Source: Hyperoodon ampullatus (Eukaryota; Chordata; Mammalia; Artiodactyla; Ziphiidae). From it: 64,000 nt of DNA. The notes beneath the pieces were generated by a model. The model was not told where the DNA came from. It did no database searches and saw only the letters and a program-made list of their open reading frames with translations. The position numbers were made by a program, and so were the translations under genes. The DNA is taken from assembly GCA_949752795.1 (NCBI GenBank), contig CATKHW010000011.1, forward strand, positions 310,001-374,000, read 5' to 3'. Shown in pieces: positions 1 to 10,439 of the stretch. Position 1 is the stretch's first letter; each line of letters begins with the position of its first letter.

Positions 1-1739
1 TGCCAAATTGGAAACCTGTGCGAACCAGGAGGTTAAAGGGGCTGTCTCTCCAAGTTGGGAGGTTGATAATAAAGCAGATGGAAAGTCAAACCGGAGCACC
101 AGGAGAGGGACTATTCGTTGAGTTTTAGAAACCTTTCGTATTCACAGTGTGTCCGTTCTCTAGGATTCCCGTACATGTTATATCTGTAGTAATATTCCCT
201 TCAACCTGGAGAGTTGGGACCCATGGAATGTGTGCCATGCATTATTGCTTTAAAGGGTCTGCATTTGCTCACCCAATCTCACCAATCCTCTCAGTCCCAA
301 GTGTCCAGCCTTATGCCACATCCAGCTGTCATTGTAGATAGGGTCATTTCAGGTTTCATCAGAGACCCTGAAGGAATTGTAAAGAATTTCCCAGTTTTTT
401 TGTTTTATTTTTGAAATTCCTTTTTATAGTGGGCTTGAGCTGATTCTCGCTGCCATATTTATCCCAGTCTAGACACACTTGATTCCCTTACGGAGACATA
501 TCAATACATAGGTTTTAAGATTCTTACTAGTCAGATATATTCCTCTGCGGGAAATATGGGGTTTTGAGTCCCTTTCACTGAGGAAGGTGTAGGTCTTGTC
601 TATTCCATAGTTGGTTTTTGGAACGGTACCTGTGCTTATATCAAACTCTGGTTTTATGCATCACCCCACCTCTCCTTCCCCCTTAAGCAGGCATAAGAGT
701 GTTTTCTAAATGTGAGACACTGTTCTCTTTCCTAACTCAGTTCAAGTGTAGCCATGTTTACAGGATCTTCATAAGTGATATCTTATGATAAGTTTCTTTT
801 TCTGTGTGACTTATTTCACTTAGAATCATCGTACCTGAATCCACCCATTTTGCTGCTACTGGTCTTATGACATTGATTTCATGGCTGAGGGATATTCCAT
901 CATACGTAAGTACCACAATTTTTTGAACCATTTTTATATTTCCTGGGATATTTAAGGTGTACCCAAGTGGAGGTCCTTGTAAGCAGTGCAGCCCTAAATT
1001 TTGGGGTGGCTGTGTCTTTTTGATTTTCAGTTTTCCCAAGGTATATTCCCTAGACTGGAAGTGCCCTTGGCTCTGTAGCTCTGTTGTTTACTTGTTTTAG
1101 GGAACACAATGCACTCCTCCAGAGAGGCAGTTGGCAATTTACATCCCGCCCATCAGCATAACAAGGCTCCCTGTTCTCCAGGGCCTGTCTTGCCTTTCTG
1201 GTTTTTACACATTTTGTGGATGTCCCTTTTGACCGGTGGGAAGTGATACTTCTTTGTAGTGCAGATTTGCATAGCCCGCTTGCTTGCTTGGCCAAAAAGG
1301 GCGTATGCGTTTTCTCCTGAATATATTCAGGAGAAAACGCATACGTCCTTTTTGGCCAAGTGCATCATTGTCGAAGTTGTGCCCCTCTTCCTGTGCTTTA
1401 AAGGCGATTCCAACGTACCTCTGGAAATCTGTTTCCTGCTATTCTGCCTCGCTTTCAAGTCCGCCTCATTGCCTTCCCTCAACAGATTTTTGGACGATAG
1501 TTGTCCTTTATTACTCGGCCAGTTTGTGAATTGCTGTGCCCCTGAGCTCCATTTTTCAACTCGTTTTTGGTGAGCTGACCGCAAGTCCAAAATTTTGGTT
1601 CAGGATCTATACTGATTCCCGGTGGGTGGCTGAGACTTTGGTTAATTCTTCTTCCTGCCGGGAAATTACAGTGATATGTGCCCGTCCAAATGCCTAACAG
1701 CTACTCTCTCATTGGTTCTCCCTCTTCCCTTTCATCCTC
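1..1739. repeat. Satellite unit U1 (1739 bp)
   Basis: Palindrome at 1287-1360 with one right-arm mismatch (ACGTCC for ACGCCC), shared with U2 and U3. It carries variants not seen in most other units: GGGCTTGAGC near 430, TCATACGTAAG near 899, AGTGGAGGTCC near 966 and CATAGCCCGC near 1270. It reads GGAAACC near base 10 where nearly all units read GGCAACC. Confidence 0.95.
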
Positions 1740-2132
1740 TGCCAAATTGGAAACCTGTGCGAACCAGGAGGTTAAAGGGGCTGTCTCTCCAAGTTGGGAG
1801 GTTGATAATAAAGCAGATGGAAAGTCAAACCGGAGCACCAGGAGAGGGACTATTCGTTGAGTTTTAGAAACCTTTCGTATTCACAGTGTGTCCGTTCTCT
1901 AGGATTCCCGTACATGTTATATCTGTAGTAATATTCCCTTCAACCTGGAGAGTTGGGACCCATGGAATGTGTGCCATGCATTATTGCTTTAAAGGGTCTG
2001 CATTTGCTCACCCAATCTCACCAATCCTCTCAGTCCCAAGTGTCCAGCCTTATGCCACATCCAGCTGTCATTGTAGATAGGGTCATTTCAGGTTTCATCA
2101 GAGACCCTGAAGGAATTGTAAAGAATTTCCCA

Positions 2133-2496
2133 GTTTTTTTGTTTTATTTTTGAAATTCCTTTTTATAGTGGGTTTGAGCTGATTCTCGCTGCCATATTTA
2201 TCCCAGTCTAGACACACTTGATTCCCTTACGGAGACATATCAATACATAGGTTTTAAGATTCTTACTAGTCAGATATATTCCTCTGCGGGAAATATGGGG
2301 TTTTGAGTCCCTTTCACTGAGGAAGGTGTAGGTCTTGTCTATTCCATAGTTGGTTTTTGGAACGGTACCTGTGCTTATATCAAACTCTGGTTTTATGCAT
2401 CACCCCACCTCTCCTTCCCCCTTAAGCAGGCATAAGAGTGTTTTCTAAATGTGAGACACTGTTCTCTTTCCTAACTCAGTTCAAGTGTAGCCATGT
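2133..2496 (-). pseudogene. L1 3' UTR and poly(A)-end remnant (reference copy in U2)
   Basis: Read on the minus strand, the decayed ORF2 end is followed by ~350 bp that finishes in an A-rich tract (plus-strand T-run 2133-2151). A purine-rich GGGGGAAGGAGAGG block and a GAGTTTGATATAAGC-like stretch follow the order of laurasiatherian L1 3' UTRs as I remember them. AATAAA lies just before the A-run. Similarity is strong in order and weak in identity, so the exact 3' boundary is approximate. The same segment occurs at offset ~394-757 in every unit. Confidence 0.65.
2143..2148 (-). promoter_or_regulatory. AATAAA polyadenylation-type signal of the L1 remnant
   Basis: TTTATT on the plus strand gives AATAAA on the minus strand, followed by AC and seven A. 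The placement is that expected of an L1 3' end. The hexamer is present at this offset in U1-U29, U32, U35 and U36. It is lost by an A-to-G or neighbouring change in U30, U31, U33, U34 and U37. Nothing in the sequence shows whether it is used. Confidence 0.55.
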
Positions 2497-2778
2497 TTAC
2501 AGGATCTTCATAAGTGATATCTTATGATAAGTTTCTTTTTCTGTGTGACTTATTTCACTTAGAATCATCGTACCTGAATCCACCCATTTTGCTGCTACTG
2601 GTCTTATGACATTGATTTCATGGCTGAGGGATATTCCATCGTACGTAAGTACCACAATTTTTTGAACCATTTTTATATTTCCTGGGATATTTAAGGTGTA
2701 CCCAAGTTGAGGTCCTTGTAAGCAGTGCAGCCCTAAATTTTGGGGTGGCTGTGTCTTTTTGATTTTCAGTTTTCCCAA
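2497..2778 (-). pseudogene. Decayed L1 ORF2 C-terminus (reference copy in U2)
   Basis: A 93-codon minus-strand frame whose second half follows the C-terminus of L1 ORF2 protein. It has KMVQK, then YDGIS, then KWV..GTMILSEIS..EKET. At DNA level ILSEIS is 2548-2565, matching the L1 sense motif CTAAGTGAAATAAG. The upstream half matches L1 DNA on the antisense strand (TGCAG...GGGGTGGCTGTGTCTTTTTGA) but not convincingly in this frame. The frame is a relic, not a gene: no L1 RT or endonuclease domain is present, and it is cut in U13 (1-bp deletion near 21855) and shortened by changed stops elsewhere. It recurs at offset ~758-1039 in nearly every unit. Confidence 0.8.
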
Positions 2779-3062
2779 GGTATATTCCCTAGACTGGAAG
2801 TGCCCTTGGCTCTGTAGCTCTGTTGTTTACTTGTTTTAGGGAACACAATGCACTCCTCCAGAGAGGCAGTTGGCAATTTACATCCCGCCCATCAGCATAA
2901 CAAGGCTCCCTGTTCTCTAGGGCCTGTCTTGCCTTTCTGGTTTTTACACATTTTGTGGATGTCCCTTTTGACCGGTGGGAAGTGATACTTCTTTGTAGTG
3001 CAGATTTGCATTGCCCGCTTGCTTGCTTGGCCAAAAAGGGCGTATGCGTTTTCTCCTGAATA
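2779..3062 (-). pseudogene. Decayed upstream part of the L1 ORF2 end (reference copy in U2)
   Basis: Minus-strand translation of 2982-3011 reads MQICTTKKYH, followed by FPPVKRDIH. This follows the L1 ORF2 block MQ..TT.RYH..PV. Downstream in minus order, GEQG.LL and then, in another frame, a PLW-like segment keep ORF2 order, so frameshifts have broken the reading frame. On plus the same stretch has the antisense L1 words GGTGGGAAGTGATACTTC and GATTTGCAT. The L1 match appears to run on into the left arm of the palindrome (TTGGCCA...GTATG...ATTCAGG), where the 5' truncation point lies. Confidence 0.75.
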
Positions 3063-3099
3063 TATTCAGGAGAAAACGCATACGTCCTTTTTGGCCAAG
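3026..3099. repeat. 74-bp spacerless palindrome, 37-bp arms (reference copy in U2)
   Basis: Left arm 3026-3062 starts CTTGGCCAAAAAGGGCG and ends CTCCTGAATA; right arm 3063-3099 is its reverse complement, with one mismatch in this copy. The centre is TGAATATATTCA. Neither arm extends further, as the flanking bases do not pair. Across the window 21 copies are perfect, 15 have a single mismatch and U9 has a shorter perfect 32-bp-arm form. No copy has more than one mismatch. It could extrude as a cruciform or fold as an RNA hairpin. Confidence 0.95.
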
Positions 3100-3871
3100 T
3101 GCATCATTGTCGAAGTTGTGCCCCTCTTCCTGTGCTTTAAAGGCGATTCCAACGTACCTCTGGAAATCTGTTTCCTGCTATTCTGCCTCGCTTTCAAGTC
3201 CGCCTCATTGCCTTCCCTCAACAGATTTTTGGACGATAGTTGTCCTTTATTACTCGGCCAGTTTGTGAATTGCTGTGCCCCTGAGCTCCATTTTTCAACT
3301 CGTTTTTGGTGAGCTGACCGCAAGTCCAAAATTTTGGTTCAGGATCTATACTGATTCCCGGTGGGTGGCTGAGACTTTGGTTAATTCTTCTTCCTGCCGG
3401 GAAATTACAGTGATATGTGCCCGTCCAAATGCCTAACAGCTACTCTCTCATTGGTTCTCCCTCTTCCCTTTCATCCTCTGCCAAATTGGCAACCTGTGCG
3501 AACCAGGAGGTTAAAGGGGCTGTCTCTCCAAGTTGGGAGGTTGATAATAAAGCAGATGGAAAGTCAAACCGGAGCACCAGGAGAGGGACTATTCGTTGAG
3601 TTTTAGAAACCTTTCGTATTCACAGTGTGTCCGTTCTCTAGGATTCCCGTACATGTTATATCTGTAGTAATATTCCCTTCAACCTGGAGAGTTGGGACCC
3701 ATGGAATGTGTGCCATGCATTATTGCTTTAAAGGGTCTGCATTTGCTCACCCAATCTCACCAATCCTCTCAGTCCCAAGTGTCCAGCCTTATGCCACATC
3801 CAGCTGTCATTGTAGATAGGGTCATTTCAGGTTTCATCAGAGACCCTGAAGGAATTGTAAAGAATTTCCCA
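3100..3871. other. Unrecognised 772-bp part of the unit (reference, U2/U3 junction)
   Basis: This stretch joins the right end of the palindrome to the next unit's T-rich tract. I recognise no retroelement, RNA gene or coding domain in it. Short overlapping frames on both strands (for example minus 3066-3329, plus 2998-3312, plus 3415-3606) persist in most units because the DNA is homogenised, not because of visible coding constraint. It may be genomic DNA that flanked the founding L1 insertion, or highly decayed repeat. Confidence 0.6.
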
Positions 3872-5217
3872 GTTTTTTTGTTTTATTTTTGAAATTCCTT
3901 TTTATAGTGGGTTTGAGCTGATTCTCGCTGCCATATTTATCCCAGTCTAGACACACTTGATTCCCTTACGGAGACATATCAATACATAGGTTTTAAGATT
4001 CTTACTAGTCAGATATATTCCTCTGCGGGAAATATGGGGTTTTGAGTCCCTTTCACTGAGGAAGGTGTAGGTCTTGTCTATTCCATAGTTGGTTTTTGGA
4101 ACGGTACCTGTGCTTATATCAAACTCTGGTTTTATGCATCACCCCACCTCTCCTTCCCCCTTAAGCAGGCATAAGAGTGTTTTCTAAATGTGAGACACTG
4201 TTCTCTTTCCTAACTCAGTTCAAGTGTAGCCATGTTTACAGGATCTTCATAAGTGATATCTTATGATAAGTTTCTTTTTCTGTGTGACTTATTTCACTTA
4301 GAATCATCGTACCTGAATCCACCCATTTTGCTGCTACTGGTCTTATGACATTGATTTCATGGCTGAGGGATATTCCATCGTACGTAAGTACCACAATTTT
4401 TTGAACCATTTTTATATTTCCTGGGATATTTAAGGTGTACCCAAGTTGAGGTCCTTGTAAGCAGTGCAGCCCTAAATTTTGGGGTGGCTGTGTCTTTTTG
4501 ATTTTCAGTTTTCCCAAGGTATATTCCCTAGACTGGAAGTGCCCTTGGCTCTGTAGCTCTGTTGTTTACTTGTTTTAGGGAACACAATGCACTCCTCCAG
4601 AGAGGCAGTTGGCAATTTACATCCCGCCCATCAGCATAACAAGGCTCCCTGTTCTCCAGGGCCTGTCTTGCCTTTCTGGTTTTTACACATTTTGTGGATG
4701 TCCCTTTTGACCGGTGGGAAGTGATACTTCTTTGTAGTGCAGATTTGCATTGCCCGCTTGCTTGCTTGGCCAAAAAGGGCGTATGCGTTTTCTCCTGAAT
4801 ATATTCAGGAGAAAACGCATACGTCCTTTTTGGCCAAGTGCATCATTGTCGAAGTTGTGCCCCTCTTCCTGTGCTTTAAAGGCGATTCCAACGTACCTCT
4901 GGAAATCTGTTTCCTGCTATTCTGCCTCGCTTTCAAGTCCGCCTCATTGCCTTCCCTCAACAGATTTTTGGACGATAGTTGTCCTTTATTACTCGGCCAG
5001 TTTGTGAATTGCTGTGCCCCTGAGCTCCATTTTTCAACTCGTTTTTGGTGAGCTGACCGCAAGTCCAAAATTTTGGTTCAGGATCTATACTGATTCCCGG
5101 TGGGTGGCTGAGACTTTGGTTAATTCTTCTTCCTGCCGGGAAATTACAGTGATATGTGCCCGTCCAAATGCCTAACAGCTACTCTCTCATTGGTTCTCCC
5201 TCTTCCCTTTCATCCTC
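3479..5217. repeat. Satellite unit U3 (1739 bp)
   Basis: Palindrome at 4765-4838 with the ACGTCC right-arm mismatch of U1 and U2. It begins the GGCAACC form at its start. It shares CTGGAAATC near 4899 with U1, U2, U4, U5, U8, U10, U29 and U34, where other units read CTTGAAATC. Confidence 0.95.
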
Positions 5218-6961
5218 TGCCAAATTGGCAACCTGTGCGAACCAGGAGGTTAAAGGGGCTGTCTCTCCAAGTTGGGAGGTTGATAATAAAGCAGATGGAA
5301 AGTCAAACCGGAGCACCAGGAGAGGGACTATTCGTTGAGTTTTAGAAAACTTTCGTATTCACAGTGTGTCCGTTCTCTAGGATTCCCGTACATGTTATAT
5401 CTGTAGTAATATTCCCTTCAACCTGGAGAGTTGGGACCCATGGAATGTGTGCCATGCATTATTGCTTTAAAGGGTCTGCATTTGCTCACCCAATCTCACC
5501 AATCCTCTCAGTCCCAAGTGTCCAGCCTTATGCCACATCCAGCTGTCATTGTAGATAGGGTCATTTCAGGTTTCATCAGAGACCCTGAAGGAATTGTAAA
5601 GAATTTCCCAGTTTTTTTGTTTTATTTTTGAAATTCCTTTTTATAGTGGGTTTGAGCTGATTCTCGCTGCCATATTTATCCCAGTCTAGACACACTTGAT
5701 TCCCTTACGGAGACATATCAATACATAGGTTTTAAGATTCTTACTTTACTAGTCAGATATATTCCTCTGCGGGAAATATGGGGTTTTGAGTCCCTTTCAC
5801 TGAGGAAGGTGTAGGTCTTGTCTATTCCATAGTTGGTTTTTGGAACGGTACCTGTGCTTATATCAAACTCTGGTTTTATGCATCACCCCACCTCTCCTTC
5901 CCCCTTAAGCAGGCATAAGAGTGTTTTCTAAATGTGAGACACTGTTCTCTTTCCTAACTCAGTTCAAGTGTAGCCATGTTTACAGGATCTTCATAAGTGA
6001 TATCTTATGATAAGTTTCTTTTTCTGTGTGACTTATTTCACTTAGAATCATCGTACCTGAATCCACCCATTTTGCTGCTACTGCTCTTATGACATTGATT
6101 TCATGGCTGAGGGATATTCCATCGTACGTAAGTACCACAATTTTTTGAACCATTTTTATATTTCCTGGGATATTTAAGGTGTACCCAAGTTGAGGTCCTT
6201 GTAAGCAGTGCAGCCCTAAATTTTGGGGTGGCTGTGTCTTTTTGATTTTCAGTTTTCCCAAGGTATATTCCCTAGACTGGAAGTGCCCTTGGCTCTGTAG
6301 CTCTGTTGTTTACTTGTTTTAGGGAACACAATGCACTCCTCCAGAGAGGCAGTTGGCAATTTACATCCCGCCCATCAGCATAACAAGGCTCCCTGTTCTC
6401 CAGGGCCTGTCTTGCCTTTCTGGTTTTTACACATTTTGTGGATGTCCCTTTTGACCGGTGGGAAGTGATACTTCTTTGTAGTGCAGATTTGCATTGCCCG
6501 CTTGCTTGCTTGGCCAAAAAGGGCGTATGCGTTTTCTCCTGAATATCTTCAGGAGAAAACGCATACGCCCTTTTTGGCCAAGTGCATCATTGTCGAAGTT
6601 GTGCCCCTCTTCCTGTGCTTTAAAGGCGATTCCAACGTACCTCTGGAAATCTGTTTCCTGCTATTCTGCCTCGCTTTCAAGTCCGCCTCGTTGCCTTCCC
6701 TCAACAGATTTTTGGACGATAGTTGTCCTTTATTACTCGGCCAGTTTGTGAATTGCTGTGCCCCTGAGCTCCATTTTTCAACTCGTTTTTGGTGAGCTGA
6801 CCGCAAGTCCAAAATTTTGGTTCAGGATCTATACTGATTCCCGGTGGGTGGCTGAGACTTTGGTTAATTCTTCTTCCTGCTGGGAAATTACAGTGATATG
6901 TGCCCGTCCAAATGCCTAACAGCTACTCTCTCATTGGTTCTCCCTCTTCCCTTTCATCCTC
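5218..6961. repeat. Satellite unit U4 (1744 bp)
   Basis: It is 5 bp longer because TTACT is duplicated at 5741-5750. Other markers are GAAAACTTTCG near 5344, CTACTGCTCTT near 6078 and CCTGCTGGGAA near 6877. Palindrome 6509-6582 has a central A-to-C change (GAATATCTTCAGG), shared only with U7. Confidence 0.95.
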
Positions 6962-8700
6962 TGCCAAATTGGCAACCTGTGCAAACCAGGAGGTTAAAGG
7001 GGCTGTCTCTCCAAGTTGGGAGGTTGATAATAAAGCAGATGGAAAGTCAAACCGGAGCACCAGGAGAGGGACTATTCGTTGAGTTTTAGAAACCTTTCGT
7101 ATTCACAGTGTGTCCGTTCTCTAGGATTCCCGTACATGTTATATCTGTAGTAATATTCCCTTCAACCTGGAGAGTTGGGACCCATGGAATATGTGCCATG
7201 CATTATTGCTTTAAAGGGTCTGCATTTGCTAACCCAATCTCACCAATCCTCTCAGTCCCAAGTGTCCAGCCTTATGCCACATCCAGCTGTCATTGTAGAT
7301 AGGGTCATTTCAGGTTTCATCAGAGACCCTGAAGGAATTGTAAAGAATTTCCCAGTTTTTTTGTTTTATTTTTGAAATTCCTTTTTATAGTGGGTTTGAG
7401 CTGATTCTCGCTGCCATATTTATCCCAGTCTAGACACACTTGATTCCCTTACGGAGACATATCAATACATAGGTTTTAAGATTCTTACTAGTCAGATATA
7501 TTCCTCTGTGGGAAATATGGGGTTTTGAGTCCCTTTTACTGAGGAAGGTGTAGGTCTTGTCTATTCCATAGTTGGTTTTTGGAACGGTACCTGTGCTTAT
7601 ATCAAACTCTGGTTTTATGCATCACCCCACCTCTCCTTCCCCCTTAAGCAGGCATAAGAGTGTTTTCTAAATGTGAGACACTGTTCTCTTTCCTAACTCA
7701 GTTCAAGTGTAGCCATGTTTACAGGAACTTCATAAGTGATATCTTATGATAAGTTTCTTTTTCTGTGTGACTTATTTCACTTAGAATCATCGTACCTGAA
7801 TCCACCCATTTTGCTGCTACTGGTCTTATGACATTGATTTCATGGCTGAGGGATATTCCATCGTACGTAAGTACCACAATTTTTTGAACCATTTTTATAT
7901 TTCCTGGCATATTTAAGGTGTACCCAAGTTGAGGTCCTTGTAAGCAGTGCAGCCTTAAATTTTGGGGTGGCTGTGTCTTTTTGATTTTCAGTTTTCCCAA
8001 GGTATATTCCCTAGACTGGAAGTGCCCTTGGCTCTGTAGCTCTGTTGTTTACTTGTTTTAGGGAACACAATGCACTCCTCCAGAGAGGCAGTTGGCAATT
8101 TACATCCCGCCCATCAGCATAACAAGGCTCCCTGTTCTCCAGGGCCTGTCTTGCCTTTCTGGTTTTTACACATTTTGTGGATGTCCCTTTTGACCGGTGG
8201 GAAGTGATACTTCTTTGTAGTGCAGATTTGCATTGCCCGCTTGCTTGCTTGGCCAAAAAGGGCGTATGCGTTTTCTCCTGAATATATTCAGGAGAAAATG
8301 CATACGCCCTTTTTGGCCAAGTGCATCATTGTCGAAGTTGTGCCCCTCTTCCTGTGCTTTAAAGGCGATTCCAACGTACCTCTGGAAATCTGTTTCCTGC
8401 TATTCTGCCTCGCTTTCAAGTCCGCCTCGTTGCCTTCCCTCAACAGATTTTTGGACGATAGTTGTCCTTTATTACTCGGCCAGTTTGTGAATTGCTGTGC
8501 CCCTGAGCTCCATTTTTCAACTCGTTTTTGGTGAGCTGACCGCAAGTCCAAAATTTTGGTTCAGGATCTATACTGATTCCCGGTGGGTGGCTGAGACTTT
8601 GGCTAATTCTTCTTCCTGCCGGGAAATTACAGTGATATGTGCCCGTCCAAATGCCTAACAGCTACTCTCTCATTGGTTCTCCCTCTTCCCTTTCATCCTC
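6962..8700. repeat. Satellite unit U5 (1739 bp)
   Basis: It is rich in private substitutions: GTGCAAACC near 6980, GAATATGTG near 7188, TGCTAACCC near 7227, CTCTGTGGG near 7504, CTTTTACTG near 7533, GGAACTTC near 7724, CTGGCATAT near 7906 and GCCTTAAAT near 7953. Palindrome 8248-8321 has a CpG-type change in the right arm (AAAATGCAT), also found in U30 and U32. Confidence 0.95.
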
Positions 8701-10439
8701 TGCCAAATTGGCAACCTGTGCGAACCAGGAGGTTAAAGGGGCTGTCTCTCCAAGTTGGGAGGTTGATAATAAAGCAGATGGAAAGTCAAACCGGAGCACC
8801 AGGAGAGGGACTATTCGTCGAGTTTTAGAAACCTTTCGTATTCACAGTGTGTCCGTTCTCTAGGATTCCTGTACATGTTATATCTGTAGTAATATTCCCT
8901 TCAACCTGGAGAGTTGGGACCCATGGAATGTGTGCCATGCATTATTGCTTTAAAGGGTCTGCATTTGCTCACCCAATCTCACCAATTCTCTCAGTCCCAA
9001 GTGTCCAGCCTTATGCCACATCCAGCTGTCATTGTAGATAGGGTCATTTCAGGTTTCATCAGAGACCCTGAAGGAATTGTAAAGAATTTCCCAGTTTTTT
9101 TGTTTTATTTTTGAAATTCCTTTTTATAGTGGGTTTGAGCTGATTCTCGCTGCCATATTTATCCCAGTCTAGACACACTTGATTCCCTTACGGAGACATA
9201 TCAATACATAGGTTTTAAGATTCTTACTAGTCAGATATATTCTTCTGCGGGAAATATGGGGTTTTGAGTCCCTTTCACTGAGGAAGGTGTAGGTCTTGTC
9301 TATTCCATAGTTGGTTTTTGGAACGGTACCTGTGCTTATATCAAACTCTGGTTTTATGCATCACCCCACCTCTCCTTCCCCCTTAAGCAGGCATAAGAGT
9401 GTTTTCTAAATGTGAGACACTGTTCTCTTTCCTAACTCAGTTCAAGTGTAGCCATGTTTACAGGATCTTCATAAGTGATATCTTATGATAAGTTTCTTTT
9501 TCTGTGTGACTTATTTCACTTAGAATCATCGTACCTGAATCCACCCATTTTGCTGCTACTGGTCTTATGACATTGATTTCATGGCTGAGGGATATTCCAT
9601 CGTACGTAAGTACCACAATTTTTTGAACCATTTTTATATTTCCTGGGATATTTAAGGTGTACCCAAGTTGAGGTCCTTGTAAGCAGTGCAGCCCTAAATT
9701 TTGGGGTGGCTGTGTCTTTTTGATTTTCAGTTTTCCCAAGGTATATTCCCTAGACTGGAAGTGCCCTTGGCTCTGTAGCTCTGTTGTTTACTTGTTTTAG
9801 GGAACACAATGCACTCCTCCAGAGAGGCAGTTGGCAATTTACATCCCGCCCATCAGCATAACAAGGCTCCCTGTTCTCCAGGGCCTGTCTTGCCTTTCTG
9901 GTTTTTACACATTTTGTGGATGTCCCTTTTGACCGGTGGGAAGTGATACTTCTTTGTAGTGCAGATTTGCATTGCCCGCTTGCTTGCTTGGCCAAAAAGG
10001 GCGTATGCGTTTTCTCCTGAATATATTCAGGAGAAAACGCATACGCCCTTTTTGGCCAAGCGCATCATTGTTGAAGTTGTGCCCCTCTTCCTGTGCTTTA
10101 AAGGCGATTCCAACGTACCTCTTGAAATCTGTTTCCTGCTATTCTGCCTCGCTTTCAAGTCCACCTCGTTGCCTTCCCTCAACAGATTTTTGGACGATAG
10201 TTGTTCTTTATTACTCGGCCAGTTTGTGAATTGCTGTGCCCCTGAGCTCCATTTTTCAACTCGTTTTTGGTGAGCTGACCGCAAGTCCAAAATTTTGGTT
10301 CAGGATCTATACTGATTCCCGGTGGGTGGCTGAGACTTTGGTTAATTCTTCTTCCTGCCGGGAAATTACAGTGATATGTGCCCGTCCAAATGCCTAACAG
10401 CTACTCTCTCATTGGTTCTCCCTCTTCCCTTTCATCCTC
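8701..10439. repeat. Satellite unit U6 (1739 bp)
   Basis: Palindrome 9987-10060 is perfect. Markers are TTCGTCGAG near 8816, CCTGTACATG near 8868, CCAATTCTC near 8983, ATTCTTCTGCG near 9239, AAGCGCATC near 10058 and TTGTTCTTTA near 10201. The AAGCGC and GTTGAAG pair recurs in U10 and U15. Confidence 0.95.

Larger units (their letters stand above)
1740..3478. repeat. Satellite unit U2 (1739 bp), used here as reference unit
   Basis: Palindrome at 3026-3099 with the same right-arm mismatch as U1. It shares GGAAACC at its start only with U1. It has CTCTAGGGCC near 2915 where most units read CTCCAGGGCC; the same variant recurs in U9, U16 and U18. Sub-features of the unit are annotated on this copy. 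Confidence 0.95.

Noticed and set aside
1..1739. CENP-B box in the unit
   Set aside because: I checked the TTCG and CGGG occurrences on both strands (for example TTCGTTGAG and CCGGGAAATT). None fits the spacing TTCG-N4-A-N2-CGGG.
2158..2167. TATAAAAAGG on minus as a promoter TATA box
   Set aside because: It lies about ten bases upstream of the AATAAA at the L1 3' end, where a promoter makes no sense, and is simply part of the A-rich L1 tail region.
2497..2778. 93-codon minus-strand frame as a functional small protein
   Set aside because: It is a relic of the L1 ORF2 C-terminus, without upstream reverse transcriptase or endonuclease, and is disrupted or shortened in several units.
2998..3312. 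104-codon plus-strand frame repeated in almost every unit (with overlapping 85- and minus 87-codon frames)
   Set aside because: It runs through the palindrome and the unrecognised part, overlaps open frames on both strands, shows no domain, and is cut in U11 and U13 with no compensating change. Its persistence is explained by array homogenisation.
3100..3871. LTR or endogenous retrovirus fragment in the unrecognised part
   Set aside because: No TG...CA bounded repeat, primer-binding site or polypurine tract arrangement is visible, and no frame resembles gag, pol or env.
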